DNA from: Eurosta solidaginis
Taxonomy: Eukaryota; Arthropoda; Insecta; Diptera; Tephritidae
DNA: 64,000 bases
NCBI RefSeq assembly: GCF_040869045.1
Contig: NC_090319.1
Location: 278,105,693 to 278,169,692, forward strand
Reading direction: 5' to 3'
Below the pieces are notes generated by a model. The model did not search any database. It saw only the letters and a list, made by a program, of their open reading frames with translations, and had not been told where the DNA came from. The translations under genes were made by a program, and so were the position numbers. This document shows positions 44,341 through 57,008 of the stretch, piece by piece (within the stretch, counting starts at the first letter, position 1; each line of letters begins with the position of its first letter).

Positions 44341-45189
44341 GTGAGTACAACAACTTAAGGGACGTAATGTTGCCGACAAAGTGAGTTTGGCTATTTATTT
44401 TTTATAGCTGTAAGTTGTTTATGTAATACGCGTACATATTGTTGGTATTAGCCACGAGGGTATTAGTTGTAGTCTTCCGTTGACAGCTTGCAAATGTTTT
44501 TTATTGCTTTGCTTGTTTTTAAACTTTATTCTTGTCATTACATTTGTAGTTAGTTTTGATGAAGCTCACTCATTAAGGTTTACATTAACAAAATTTATTC
44601 AGATTTTCAGCCAGGGTTATAAATTATGTATGTGTTTTCAAATTTTTATGTAGAACTGTTATGCAATGATAATTTAGAAAGGGTCCCCCACCCTTCAATG
44701 ATTGGAGAGTTTTCGGACTTCCTCTTACCATAGAAGGTTAATTTGACAAGAACATACAAAGGCGCCACCTATCCCTAGTAACTGTGATTTTGAAATTTAC
44801 TAGTCCCATCCCCATGATGAAGTCATCAGTCCCGGTGGCCTTATCCACATTTAAGATAAGCGCCCAACCCTTGACCGCTTTGAGATTGCTTTCTTATATT
44901 TTAATAACGTTGTCCCCGCATCCAAGTACCACACTCATTTTCTGAGTATTGCTTCTATGCAAATGTACGGTTGGCCCTGGTGCGATAAGATAAGCGGTTG
45001 TCACTCACAGAGCTGTTTTTACTTTACAGCTGTTAGGCATTTCAGCCTGTATGTGGTAGAGTTGATATGAGCGAAAACAGACAGCAAACCAAGGCAAGAC
45101 CAGACAAGACAACGTAAAGTTATTAAGAAAGGTAAAGTAAGTATATTGAGAAAAGGAGGAGAGATAAAGAGAAATATGAGACGTGTGTT

Positions 45190-45430
45190 TTCTTCTTGCT
45201 ATCTAAGTGTTAACAGTTTGGTAGCGATGGGTTATGTGTTGGATATCGACGGGTCTGAGACGTGCTATCCATTTCTCATCAAAAAGTTATCAGTTTGTTG
45301 TAGTTAGGCTATCGACAGCGGACGACTTATCGACTTATGATGAACATTTTATAAATTTGCTATCGAAAACTAAGTTTATCGATGAGTTATAGAGTTTTTA
45401 TTGAAGATCTTTCCAGATCTACTATCGCCA
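45190..45430. repeat. CGATA-type degenerate repeat in intron
   Basis: Contains GCTATCGA, TTATCGA and GGATATCGAC words plus GTGCTATCCATTTCTCA shared with 25470-25540. Confidence 0.5.
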
Positions 45431-45929
45431 AGTTTATTTCAGTTTGGTTTAGTCTAAAACCACGTCAAGGAACTCACTGTCCGGTAAAAGTTGGAGCGTC
45501 ACCCTTTTTGCAACAGGGGTCCTCCACAATGTAGTTTTCTTAGCGTATAAAGGTGTTTTGCTGTACTCGGTTGCCGTTACGGCTATGCCAACGGTGTCTG
45601 CTTAAGGAAGGGGACAAGTTTCCTATTAAGGCGACGGATCGTATATTTTATTAGATAGTTCTGTTCCTTCCTTTCACGAAATACAACAGGGGCTGATGCC
45701 TTTCTATGCTATGTATTTGCAAATAATTTCTGATATGCACGTTTACGTACGGGCAATAGGTGTGAAGTCTATTGAATCTCCATGCGAGGGCCATTTGGGC
45801 TGCTGATGAAATCGCAGCTTCGCACAACCACCATTAGACTACCTTCTGAGTAAAATCGAAGAATACACTATAAGAGATGATTGTGGTTTCAAGATCCAAA
45901 CGATCCTTCTCAAATTGCATTGATAGTTT

Positions 45930-46245
45930 TAACGAGCGCCATCAAAGGTCACTGCTGTATTACACAAATGCTTCGACGATGTCATAAACAACAAGCTTTC
46001 TCTGCAGGATGAGGAAGAAAATAAGTCAACTCACCACATTATTTGTCGATGGTAAGGCTTGCAAGCTAGTCGACACAGATTTCTGGGAGCGCAGTTTTTC
46101 GTTAGTCTGGCGGATGTAAGGAACGTATATATAGAGAATCAAGTGGTTTATTTAGTTAGGATATATCTGCGTCCAAGCACAATGTTGCACAATGTACAAA
46201 ATGTCTCCGGGTGGAAGTATAAGCAACTCCCATGCACGCCGTTCA
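45930..46245 (+). pseudogene. LINE ORF2 C-terminal fragment in intron
   Basis: Frames read EEENKSTHHIICRW followed, after a shift, by RHRFLGAQFFVSLADVRNVY and IENQVVYLVRIYL. This resembles the zinc-knuckle and closing region after RNase H in I/R1/LOA-type LINEs (ExxxHLLC..C...R...LG). Short and broken. Confidence 0.5.
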
Positions 46246-46518
46246 ACCTAACGTAAACTTAGCTCAGTTTGGGCTAGGCGTATTCAATTATCTTGCTCTC
46301 TTCTTTTCAGGCTTTGATAAACTCCCTACTCAGGATAGGTTTCATGAAGGCAAAATATTGCTAAAGCTAACAACTTTAAAGGCCATTGCCAATTGAATAA
46401 ACATAAACGTTTTCCAAATTATTTGCAATTTGCAATGAATTTCTTACAGTAATTTCAATAAATTTTCTTTGTACTAACCAATTTTATTTCTTCTTTATTT
46501 TGCTCTACCAATGCACAG

Positions 46519-47207
46519 ATCTAGTCAAGTGTGTTTCCATATACAACCAACCGTCAGCAGTCACATCAACAGCGACCACAGAGAGTGGTCACAATGGCAA
46601 CGACGACGATGATAACAATGACAACAAGAACAACGATGACTTGTATAAGCCGACACCAGAGCAAAATTACGAAATTGAAGAGTCCGTAAGTGTTATGACA
46701 AACGGACGAGCCGACGGTGTGCAAGACAATTCAGCGGCAACAACAACAGCAACACCATATGCAATGCGATCAACGAAATACCCTAACCGTGGTGGTATAC
46801 ATCATCAACAGCACCAACAACAACACTATTACAATAACGCCAACACAAATGTCAATACGGACAACAACAATTATGATGATAATTTTGCAAATATTGATGG
46901 CGATCCAAGTGGGTTCGATGGTGGTAGTGATGGTGAGGCAGTCACTGCCGATGACGAAGGTATTGATGCGGATGGCAACATATCGGGCAACGATGAAAAA
47001 GATGCCAAAGTGGCATATGTGGTTGAGGGACGCAACTATCGCAAATATCGTGTAGAAGAGAAGACCGACGATGGGTTTATTGTTGGCGAATATGGTGTAG
47101 TGGATCACAATGATGGTAATTTGCGTGGTGTGCGCTATACAGCAGATTCAACAATTAATCGTAGTCTGATACAAAAGGCTTTGTTGACATTTCTAAAGCT
47201 CAAATAG
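46519..47207 (+). CDS. Last coding exon of cuticle-protein-like host gene (Rebers-Riddiford-like domain)
   Basis: Begins AT, which completes the split codon G|AT (Asp) from the previous exon, and reads DLVKCVSIYNQPSAV to a TAG at 47205-47207. With the earlier exon it gives 1,037 residues. The first two thirds are Asp/Asn-rich with His/Gln runs. The end (from about 47009) is conserved-looking: YVVEGRNYRKYRVEEKTDDG, then GFIVGEYGVVDHNDGNLRGV, RYTADSTINRSLIQKALLTF. The DGxxxGxYxVxDxDGxxRxVxYTAD pattern is that of the chitin_bind_4 (Rebers-Riddiford) domain of arthropod cuticular proteins, which binds chitin outside the cell. The C-terminal INxxLIxxALxxFLxL extension recalls a small insect subgroup of such proteins (from memory of the family; not verified). 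Confidence 0.85.
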
Positions 47208-48070
47208 TCAAACGGATAATGATTGAAAAAACAACAAAAAGAAAACAGAGAGATGGATGTATGGTATTAATGTGGGGCTGTGGTGTTACACGCAGTTTGG
47301 TTGATTTAGTTTTAAGGCGGTTGAAGTTGACGTATTAGCGAAAGACGAAGTGTATGCGGGGAGTTGGATATGCTATGGCCAGTGGTTGATTAGCAAGTAA
47401 GTAGAAGCAACAAGTATGCAGAGCGACAGGGAACTTCACAGAGGTGGCAATATTTTGTGACAGCGCTAGTCCGCAGGCGCTTAAGAGTGCTGAATGAAGA
47501 CTGCAAGCGCATCTCAAATGCAGTCAAAGTTGCGAGTTTCTGTGGCTAGTTGCGTAAGGGTTGAACACATACAATGTGAAGTTGAGCTGAGTTGGCGCAT
47601 GCGCTGCTTTAAAGACCATTCTTACGAACTCAAGTCAACGACTATGCAGAGGCGTTTATAAGCGCCCATTGTGAGCACAAAGTATTTCTTGTCTATTCCT
47701 TGTACATACATATATATATACAATTTTTATTTTTTTATTTTTGTAATCGTATTACTTAAACAAGCGGAAAAATATGTGATCAAAGTCGTACTTTAGGTAG
47801 TTAAGATCAAACGAATACACTACTAAATAGAAAAAATTATTAGAAAAAATAGTTGTAGCATATTTAGAAACATTATATATAAATATATTTACATATACTT
47901 CTTTTGTTTTAAACAATAACTATTAACATGGGTACGTGCATATTAGCCTGTATCATTTTAGAGCGATACATTTTTAAGTCCACCAGCACAGCAGAATTGA
48001 TTTTATTTTTAACTCAGAGCTGTCTACATCCTCATAATAGTTCTAAATAAAACTAAATATTCAAAATCAC
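47208..48070 (+). other. Probable 3' untranslated region with poly(A) signal
   Basis: Non-coding after the stop; a canonical AATAAA is at 48046-48051. No closer canonical signal was noticed. The end point is inferred. Confidence 0.5.
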
Positions 48071-48339
48071 TGTATAGGTAGAGTAGGCTGGGAGGAGTCC
48101 ATTTGGTTATAATAAAAGTCCGTTGTAATACCACCTTGTAATATACAGCAGCGAGAAAAAAAGTAGCACTAACAATTTGTTTTTTTATTTTCGATATTTA
48201 AAGTAAAACTTTTATGAACGTTCTAACTATAACCAATTTCGAAAACGAAATTTCAACAAAATTATACGAAAATTTTGAACTTTTTATTTGGAGTTCTCTG
48301 AATTCTTGTAAGAGTGGAGTTTTGTTTCCCAATTTTAGT

Positions 48340-48730
48340 CTAACAAAGGGCAGGCAACAGATCTCTCACCCCCAGCGGGTTAGGGGGTTAGAATATACCC
48401 GCGGCAGGTATGTATGCCTATCGTAAGAGGCGACTAAAATACCAAATAGATTTAAGAGGTTGTGTAGCGCAATATATAGCTTCACAAAACCCGATTGTCA
48501 ACCTCACCTATCCGTGGCGAATCCTATTTCATTAACAGCCGAGGCTCTGGCGACCCCGAACTCCCCATGGATCAAGGGGGTGGGAGAACGGTATGGCCTA
48601 GAAGGTCGCAAATGATCATAACAAATCGTTCCCGAAATGGTCGGGCTTGGTACCGGAACATACCGGATCTGCATCAGGCAAAGGACCATCAACATCGATA
48701 ACACTCCCCAATGCCTAAAAAAAAGTTGTT
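48340..48730 (+). repeat. Dispersed repeat, longest copy (LINE-related?)
   Basis: Contains ACCCCCAGCGGGTTAGGGGG, ATCGTAAGAGGCGACTAAAA, GAGGCTCTGGCGACCCC and ends CATCGATAACACTCCCCAAT. Fragments occur at 185-330 (inverted) and 26280-26330. More GC-rich than its surroundings. It may be an untranslated end of a LINE, but no coding part is attached. Confidence 0.6.
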
Positions 48731-48734
48731 GGCC

Positions 48735-49910
48735 GCTTTTTACTTTATTTATAAAAAAAACAAGAAGTTAATTAAGAATCTATGGCCAAAACAAAGTTAA
48801 ATGTATTGATGCAGTCACCACCCAGCGGTAGGAGGTAGTGAGATGACCCAGAAGGTTTGATCTAGAAATAAATCTACGCTTCAGTGACAATCCTAACTGT
48901 TTTTGGTAATATTTTGACGTCACAAAAACAACGACATTTTGAGTTGAGGGCGGCAAATGGCTCTGAGGTAACATATTAAGTCCTTACAACGAATCGAACT
49001 AGTTTCGAACTAGTGCAGAACTATCATCTTAAGAGACGGTATTTGCTAATTAGTGAGTGCTTTCAACTGATACTTTTAACGTGTTCTTTTTGGTTTAAAA
49101 TTAGACTTTACATTTTGATTTGATACAGCTCTACGTCCAAGAATTGAGAACGCAAAGTAAGTTTTTTTCTTTTTCCCACCATGCGTTTCGACGCTCTCGC
49201 GTGTTCCACAGGGAGTCTGATTATTTAATTTCAAAAACAAGCCATTAGAAACAAATAATAATGCAACTAAATTAAAATGGGGTTGGGCACTTTAGCGTTG
49301 TGGTATCTGGCAATTCCCACCTTTGCAGATGTTTTTAACGCATTCTTAACTGGTTCGGTCGTACTTGATTCTGAAATAGTTGCTGCTCTTGAGTACAAAT
49401 CTCGCTACCCACTGTCATGCTTTGCTTCCGATAACCACAAGTTTGTAGGTAATCATTAAACCATTTTTTCTGCTGTGCTACTTCTCAATGGCAGTCATGC
49501 TCCTTAGTATTTGTTTGATAATTGCAAAGATTTATTGGAAATTATCACTAGACACTTTACTTACAGTTGTTTAGCTCTGCAGTTATAAATCCAATATTGT
49601 AGGGTCTCAATTTCATTAAGTAAACTGTTCGTATTGGCATTGCTAAATGGGTTTTGCTCCTATTTGCATATAAAAAATAAGTAGATATTTTAATTGAAAA
49701 AATTAATAAATAGTAATCACGTTGAAATAATTATAGTTGAATAATGATATATAATCCAAAATCATGCAATCCGAGTAAATAATACACAATTTTCTAGGAG
49801 AATGCCAAACTTTTTTCCACAGCTGGAAAAAAATCTCTACTAAATCTAAACATTTGTAGTACGATCGTTTTCATTATGTATAGTCTTTACTAAATATTAA
49901 ATAGCTGTGT
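48735..49910. other. Unassigned sequence
   Basis: No gene or element recognised. Confidence 0.5.
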
Positions 49911-50590
49911 TTCTGTTTTACATGTATATACATATGCACTTAAACTTTATATGGACTGCTAAGTGTGTAATTTTATCTAAACTTATGCAAATGTTACGGA
50001 TTTAGTACTGCTAAATTTCAGTATGCATTATACTCAGTTTCAACTAAAATGCGTCTCTCCATTTTATTTCTACAATATTCTCCACTTGTATGGCCAAAAA
50101 TGGTGTGAATCTACTACTCATCGCAACCGATTCAGCTATAGTTTATACACTACGACCAACAGCGTTTTGTAGCTAGTTATTTACCACTTCCACGAGCCTT
50201 CATTAGTTGCTGCTAGATGGGTATCCTAAACATTAGATGTGTTTTTTTTACATCTATATACATCTGCACTTAAACTCTATATGGACTGCCAAGTGCATAA
50301 CTTAATCCACACTTCTGAAATTGCTGCGCAGAAAATTAGTACCCTTAAATTTCAATACGCATTATACTCAGATGCAACTGAAATGTGTGCCTATGTTTTA
50401 CCTCTACACTGCATCTATGTTTTACTTCTATAAATGATGTGTGTCCACTACTCATCGCAACCGATTCAGCTATAGTTTATACACTGCGGCCAACAGAGGT
50501 GTGTTCCTTCGCTATTCAGAACAACCCGTTTTGTAGCGAGTTATTTAACTACTGCCACTAGATAGATCACCTAAACATTATCTAAGTGAT
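49911..50590 (+). repeat. Tandem direct duplication, two ~330 bp units
   Basis: Unit 1 (about 49911-50235) and unit 2 (about 50236-50590) share blocks such as GCACTTAAACT(T/C)TATATGG, TCGCAACCGATTCAGCTATA and CCTAAACATTA, offset 330-333 bases. An indel of about 30 bases follows the shared ACTACGACCAACAG/ACTGCGGCCAACAG block. Confidence 0.8.
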
Positions 50591-53500
50591 GACGAAAATC
50601 GACACTGATGATGGCACAACGCCGAAACCGGTTTGCCTCAAAACCAAATTTGACAAGGGATGACGGAAAATCGTTCCAATATACATCATTTATCCACACT
50701 GTCGGAATATCAATAAAACAAAATAAGTGATGATAAGCGTTTTTTTTTGTAACCGCATATATAGATGTATATACATGCAAAAGAAAAGACGGCAAATATG
50801 TTTTCTTCACGGTAAAAGTATCTATGTCGCCTCTAAATGACACACCCTAATGCCGATGCACACTTAGTTAAAAGGTACTCTTAACTAGCGCTAAAGAATT
50901 TTTTATAGTTTATGAAACGACGAAATTGCACATTGATTGCAATCAATTGATGTTTTTAATTTATTGTTCTCTTCTAATTATTTTTTTTTTAATAAACATT
51001 TGAACATACAACAACTGCTTGCATATACATATGTACATAAGTATATCTATAAATCCATACATACGTCGCCAGTTAGTTATGTTTAGTCTTTTCTTTGTAA
51101 CGTTAGTTTAGTTTTATTTTTATATTTATTTTTATTGTATTTAATTCATGTTTTTAGTGATTTATTGCAGATGAAAGCCACTTGCCATAAATTTATGTAG
51201 CTAAAAATATATACATACTAAGTAATTATATATAATGGCAGTATAGCAAAAGATTTTCATTCTGTCAAATAGTAATAAAGATGCAACTTGGAATATGTTT
51301 AATACTCATATAAAATACTTAATTGCAACAAAGTCGATATTTTTTATTGTTTTTTTTTTTTGAATTAGCTATAACTGTTATTTATAATCATTTAGCAAAA
51401 ATTCATATAAGTAGTGAAAGAATCATTAATTTGATAGTAAATTTATTCTTAAATTTTAAATGAATGAAATTCGCAAAACAGACACAATATATTTTTAATG
51501 ATTGGTTTGACCAATTTGAAGGTGTTTGTGTTAAAAATACTGTTACACCTATCCCCCCATTTACACGGTACTTGTTTTACACGATTTCGCTTTCACACGG
51601 TTCATAAATCATCAAAATGTGAAAAACTCCGAAGATTCACAAATCATTAAAAACCTTTTTGAGTCCCCTTGGCAACACTGATTGCAATATTGAGGGATTC
51701 CCCTTATTGTGAATATGTATGTACATAACCAAACGCAGAGTATGTGGTTCATGTGGAAGGAAAATCGTTTGATGAAAATTTGTACAAAAAGTCATAATTT
51801 TTACTATTAATGCGAGTTTTTTTGGTTTGAACTGGTAAGTTATCCATTGAATTATCTTTTCGTGAACCTTCTTGAGTACATATGTGATTTGTGCTAATTT
51901 TTCAAGTTTCCAAAATGCCAAAAAACTTCGAAGAAAACTTCAGAAGTTAGTTATTTTTTGGTCAAAGAATTCTTAGTTTTAAGTTTTTTAAGATATTTTA
52001 GTTTTGTTTTATTTAAATAAATTACTGAATTGGTTAGTTTTTTCGCTTTACACGGTTTTTGTATAGGAAAACGAAGATTTCACTTTACACGGTTTTGTCT
52101 GGAACCGATCTTCCGTGCAAAGATATGTCAAGATGTCAATTTTGGAAACTCATAGATAAGAGCGTTGTCGGGAGAACAAAATAATTGCCCCTTCCTTACT
52201 TTTCGGACAGTGAGGCCGCGCTTAATATTAGCCTTATATGGATATCTGGCCATATGGATATTGAAAGCTACTATACACATTGTGTATTACACAACCTTCC
52301 CGAAAATGATTCGGTTAATTCCCAGTGAGCACGAACGCTTTAATTAGAGCATATATGCTATGATAGTTGAGCGATTAATGAGTAAGGGTCATGGTGGAAG
52401 TAAGCCGTCAATTGTCTCGCTCTAAATTCTTCTTTGTTCTGTCATTCGGCTATTTGAAAAATGTTCACCAATGATGTTCCCGAAAAAATGTTGTTCTATT
52501 TCCATTTTTCAGGAGTAAAATATGATAGTTTTAGTACTTTTTTTCACATAAACTAGATGGTGAATATCGATGGACATTTACTGGATTTAAGTACAGAGAT
52601 TCATCATTTAGGTACCTTCCATAAGTAAGACCGTGTTAAACTATTACATCCATATATGCATGTTTAATTTGTTCCGAAAAAAACTGAAACAGGTCTTTGA
52701 TAAAACAAACTATTTCTACTTACGAACTAAGGGTTTTAGCTTGTGCATCGATACTGAAGAACAAGAAGAAGAACATCTAAACTGTCGTATTGCACCCTAT
52801 TTTTGTAAACCCTTCGCTAAAACAATGAAATTCTAAATATAGTTACAAAAAATTGTAACTCACTGTTGTTGTTTTGCCCTAAAAAACAGACCACTAAGAT
52901 AAGAGGAATGTTACAGTTATGGATTGTAATTAGGAATATATCAAACCGGCTCGATCGGGTCAGCATCTTCTGGTTCTAGGCCGATTGCCACAGGACTAGT
53001 ATATCCCCTGGCATATTTTAGTAATTAATAACTTGGTAGTATTAGTAATCCATCATGAATTCCACCGTGTATCCCTTCTGCATTGGCGTTAGTTGGCACT
53101 GATATGCTGAAAAAACTGTTTCTGTAATGTATTTATTTTTCTACTCCTATTTTTTCAAAGCGGGTAAAAATTTTACCCTCTTCTGACCGTTGAAAATACA
53201 TCACTACCGTTTCTGGTAGCGTACATCTTCTGTCTTTTTTTATTTACTTCACCTGGTGATTCCACCATGAGTAAAGGCTATCGTCCAAATCAAAAAGTTC
53301 GAAACAGCAGTCAAAATGCTTGTGAAAAAAACCTGTTTACAACTTATCTTGGCCAAGTAGTCACCATTTAATTGTTTTATTTGATAATATGATTCAGCCA
53401 CAATTTATATCATGATAAAAGCACCTACCAGGTATAACCCTTTCTGATATTTTTGACGTTTTTCCGCAATGAAAAAATTTTCAATTTTCTCAACTGTACA

Positions 53501-55495
53501 TTAAAATATACATATATATTTTTTTTTCTTAAGCAAAAACATATTTGAAGATTTTACTTTGCCATTTTCTTGATTTTCTTTTTTTCTGAGATTGATTCTT
53601 AAATTTTAAATTGCGCAAAATCTTAAAAAAAAAACATTGGCCGACCAGAAGAGAAAACGGCTATACCTGCATTATCGAAACAGTTTTGAAGTAGTCAATG
53701 CTATCAGTGCTGCCTGACTATGACAGCAGATGTGTAACGCGACTTTGATAATTTGGAACATCTAAGCATTTGAAAAAAGTTCAGTCAAAGCTAGAAGAAC
53801 CTTTATCTTGCTTTAGCAACACATTAGCAGAGGATGTTCCGATGGATTCATCCTTCATAAATGAAAGCAATGCGTTCTTTATCAAATAGAGCTGAAAGCG
53901 TAGAGTGTTGCATATGATATCCAGTGACAGATCAGATATCTCAGCCGCATAAGTTCCTTAGTAGTGCCTAAACTATTCAACTTACCCCTGGTTGTCCCCG
54001 GTTTACTGATTTGTTTTTTTTTGTTTTTTTTTTGGAAATTACGAGATACCATCCCGACGTTATGAATGTCCTGAAGTTTTGTTAATCGATACACGCTCCC
54101 ATTGTACCATTTTAAAAATGTGGAAAAAATAAACCACTTAATGTGCTAAGGCTTGCATATTATTCTCAATCAAATAAAGGCACTGCTACAACACAGACCA
54201 CAACCATTTAAAGCAATCAGTATTGTGCCCTTACTAAGCGCAAAAGCAATGAAGAACATCAGCCTAGAGGTAGTCCCTATTGACTCTACATATTAAGTGT
54301 TGACGCACTATTGCTGAACGACAACGACTCAATGAGACATTATGAAATTACTCCAACTCCGCTCAGAATTTTAAATTCTGTAGGCCTCCATAGAGAATGC
54401 ATTGTTCTATACAAAGATCAGGTAGAAAAAATTAGATCCCAAGATTCCACATTTTCTAAATTATTTAGAAAAATTTCAAATCCCAAATATTACAACTTTA
54501 ATAGGCCCTATGCCCGAAGATACTTTAAACTCGAAAACAAAATTTCTTTAATTTAAACAACGTGACATCGGGACGTGACATAAGGCTACAGCTTTTTCGA
54601 TTATACCTTGCAAATCTCTTCAAAGCCTTTTCTCCCGTGAGTGGGATTTATACCCGCACTCCTACGATGGTTGAAATGTTACAACGCAGCTGTCACCTTG
54701 TCTATCCAGATGTCACGTTGTTTAAATTTTTCCAAATAACTCAATAAATTATAAATTAAAAATTGTTTCAAATAAATATTTTCATACATTTAAAAAGCAA
54801 TAATAAGGGCAATCCCCGTTTAATTCACACCAAATTCTTTAAGTTTCACTTTTTTTTTAATTTTCACGACATCGACGCCATCTAAAAGAGGATTTTTCCT
54901 TCATGTTGTATTGTAGTTGAGTTGTGACGTACGTTCTTTGTTTTAATACTCTTCGCGGGTATTTTTCAAAAATCGATTACAAGATTCCCCAAGTTTTGTG
55001 CTGAAAGTTGCGGACAAATATCGGGTTACGCTAATAGAACGGTCGTAACTTAAAAGTTTTTTAAAAATGAAAGTATTGCAGACATTCTGGTTACAAGGCC
55101 GTAATTTAACGAAGCCGTTAATTAATTCGTATCTCATTGGACTCCTAAACTACTGAACCGATTTTGAATTTGTTTTGCACTCCGTGTGTAGTTTGATCTA
55201 ACTTTAGAGATAGGATAGATCGTATCTCAGTTTATAGTCACAATATTCTTTTATTGCAATTTTTTTTATTTGTTTATACGTAATAATAAAATATTACGTA
55301 TATGCAGTGGCACTCATATTTTCAGGTGGTGCGGATATAATTCCGTGTAATTGCTTGGTGTTTAATTAAACAATCTGCTTATCACTAAAAAATATTATGG
55401 CGAATGATATCAAGTATAGCACATCACCAGGCCCGCCGAGATGGTGGGGGGTTTCTGAGGGGCCCGCGATTTAAAGGTACTATGACATATTTTTT
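50591..55495. other. Unassigned AT-rich sequence
   Basis: No supported gene. Noted pieces: CGATTTCGCTTTCACACGG and TTTCGCTTTACACGGTTT words near 51580 and 52045, and a perfect 17-base palindrome GGGTAAAAATTTTACCC near 53163. Frames at 54311-54556 and 54562-54747 resemble no family I know. Confidence 0.45.
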
Positions 55496-55499
55496 AATT

Positions 55500-56012
55500 C
55501 AGGAGAGTCTTTAGTTGTGTAGAGGGTAATTTTCATACCCCTGGGTGACTAGAGTCTCGAGATATAGGTCAAAACATGGGCCAGTGAATGCCTAGACAGT
55601 GTTTATACAATATGTATATCAAATGAAAGCTGTTGACGAGTGCTTTAGTACAGAGTATTATATTATTATGGGACTGAGACTCGGAGTGGTACTGGGACTG
55701 GGACTCGGAGTGGGGCTGGGACCTGGACTGGGACTGGAATAAAATACAAACCACCCTCTGGGACAGGCAATAAGGGATGCAGAAGAATGAGAAGAAATTG
55801 AGAGAAGAGAAAAGAGAGAAGGAGATTGAGAAAGAGATAGAATGAGACGAAGATGGAGATAGATGAAGCAACAAAGACGGAGGGAGGAGTGCATTAAAAG
55901 ATTAGGAAAAAGTGAAGAAGGGGGGGGGGGGAGGGGGAGGGCAGAGTCAGACGGAAAAAAGCTTAATAAAATGTATGCAGATAGGCCCAATTTAGGGCAG
56001 GACAACGTCTAG
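55500..56012 (+). mobile_element. 5'-truncated Helitron of the 15250/16398 family
   Basis: Plus strand carries one satellite unit (55515-55660), a CTGGGACTGGGACTCGGAG-type segment, the purine-rich complement of the pyrimidine segment, and the end TTAGGGCAGGACAACGTCTAG. About 12 bases of the terminal hairpin are missing, and the 5' end is absent. A 12-G run is at 55920-55931. Confidence 0.8.
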
Positions 56013-57004
56013 TATAGTATAAATTCTTTTCACAATTCGTGAACAACTTAAATTGCTAAATTATTCAAATTAATCTATATTCTAAAACATTAAATCATAA
56101 AAAAAATCATAACCAAATATTGCTTATACTTCGCAATATATCCTATGAAAGGTAGAAAAGATTACCTTGAATTGTTCCTTTTCTAACAAAAGCATAAAAA
56201 AACTCAAAACGTAAATTAATATAAGTACGAATGTAATACTCAAAAGCTTGCAAAATAGCTATAGCTCCAAATGATTATTTATTTATTTAATTCAACTATT
56301 GCCTAAGCAAAACTAAACACAAACAATGTAAACTATTGAAGCATATAAATTACTTAAGTTTATTGATTATATAAATTCAGATTTATAGAACACTTAATAC
56401 ATATTTATGTTTGTAAATCTATTAGCAATTTTTGCCAAATTAGTCTAAATGTACGAAAGATATTTATGTACATATATAAATATTTGCTATTATTTATGCG
56501 TGTATTTTTGTGTATATATTATTGATGTTAATTTACTATTCATATAATTTGCGTCTTAATAAATAAAGTCAATATAAAACGAATTGTAATACACATCGTA
56601 ACTAATTGCAAAAATAAACAAAGAACGAGAGAAAAAAACGAAGGAAAAGAAATTTTAAATTTTATTCGAAGCAGCAAATTGTGTAAGTATATATTAACGT
56701 CTAGCGTCCTGCAAGAAAATTGGCACCGTATATAAGGCTTATATCATATGGCCAAAAGGCTTATGGTATCAGGCCTTAATTCAATAAGGATTAGTAGTTG
56801 TATGGCGTATTCCTAATATTACTCCTTATTTTCCTGTATTTATGTTATCAGGCCTAAGGTTTATCTGAAAGATGACGATATGCATAAGGCGTATAGCCAG
56901 AGCTGATTCGAACTATCCGCTTTTTGAAAAAGCTTCAACGTATTTTATATCAAACACAATCGAGTCACTAGAAGTGATTTCTATGTGATAAGCGATGACA
57001 GATA
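56013..57004. other. Unassigned AT-rich sequence
   Basis: No gene or element recognised. Confidence 0.5.
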
Positions 57005-57008
57005 AAAA

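Larger units (their letters stand above)
44341..46518 (+). other. Host gene intron, 2,178 bp
   Basis: GTGAGT donor at 44341 and pyrimidine-rich TGCTCTACCAATGCACAG acceptor ending 46518. It holds a CGATA-type repeat (45190-45430) and a LINE C-terminal fragment (45930-46245). The rest is unassigned. Confidence 0.85.

Noticed and set aside
54630..54705. Possible tRNA-derived SINE head on the minus strand
   Set aside because: Only a weak B-box-like word (GGTATAAATCC) was found, with no A box, body or tail.
54311..54747. Pair of adjacent small frames
   Set aside because: No similarity recognised, no splice sites or promoter context, and surrounding DNA is AT-rich; likely chance.
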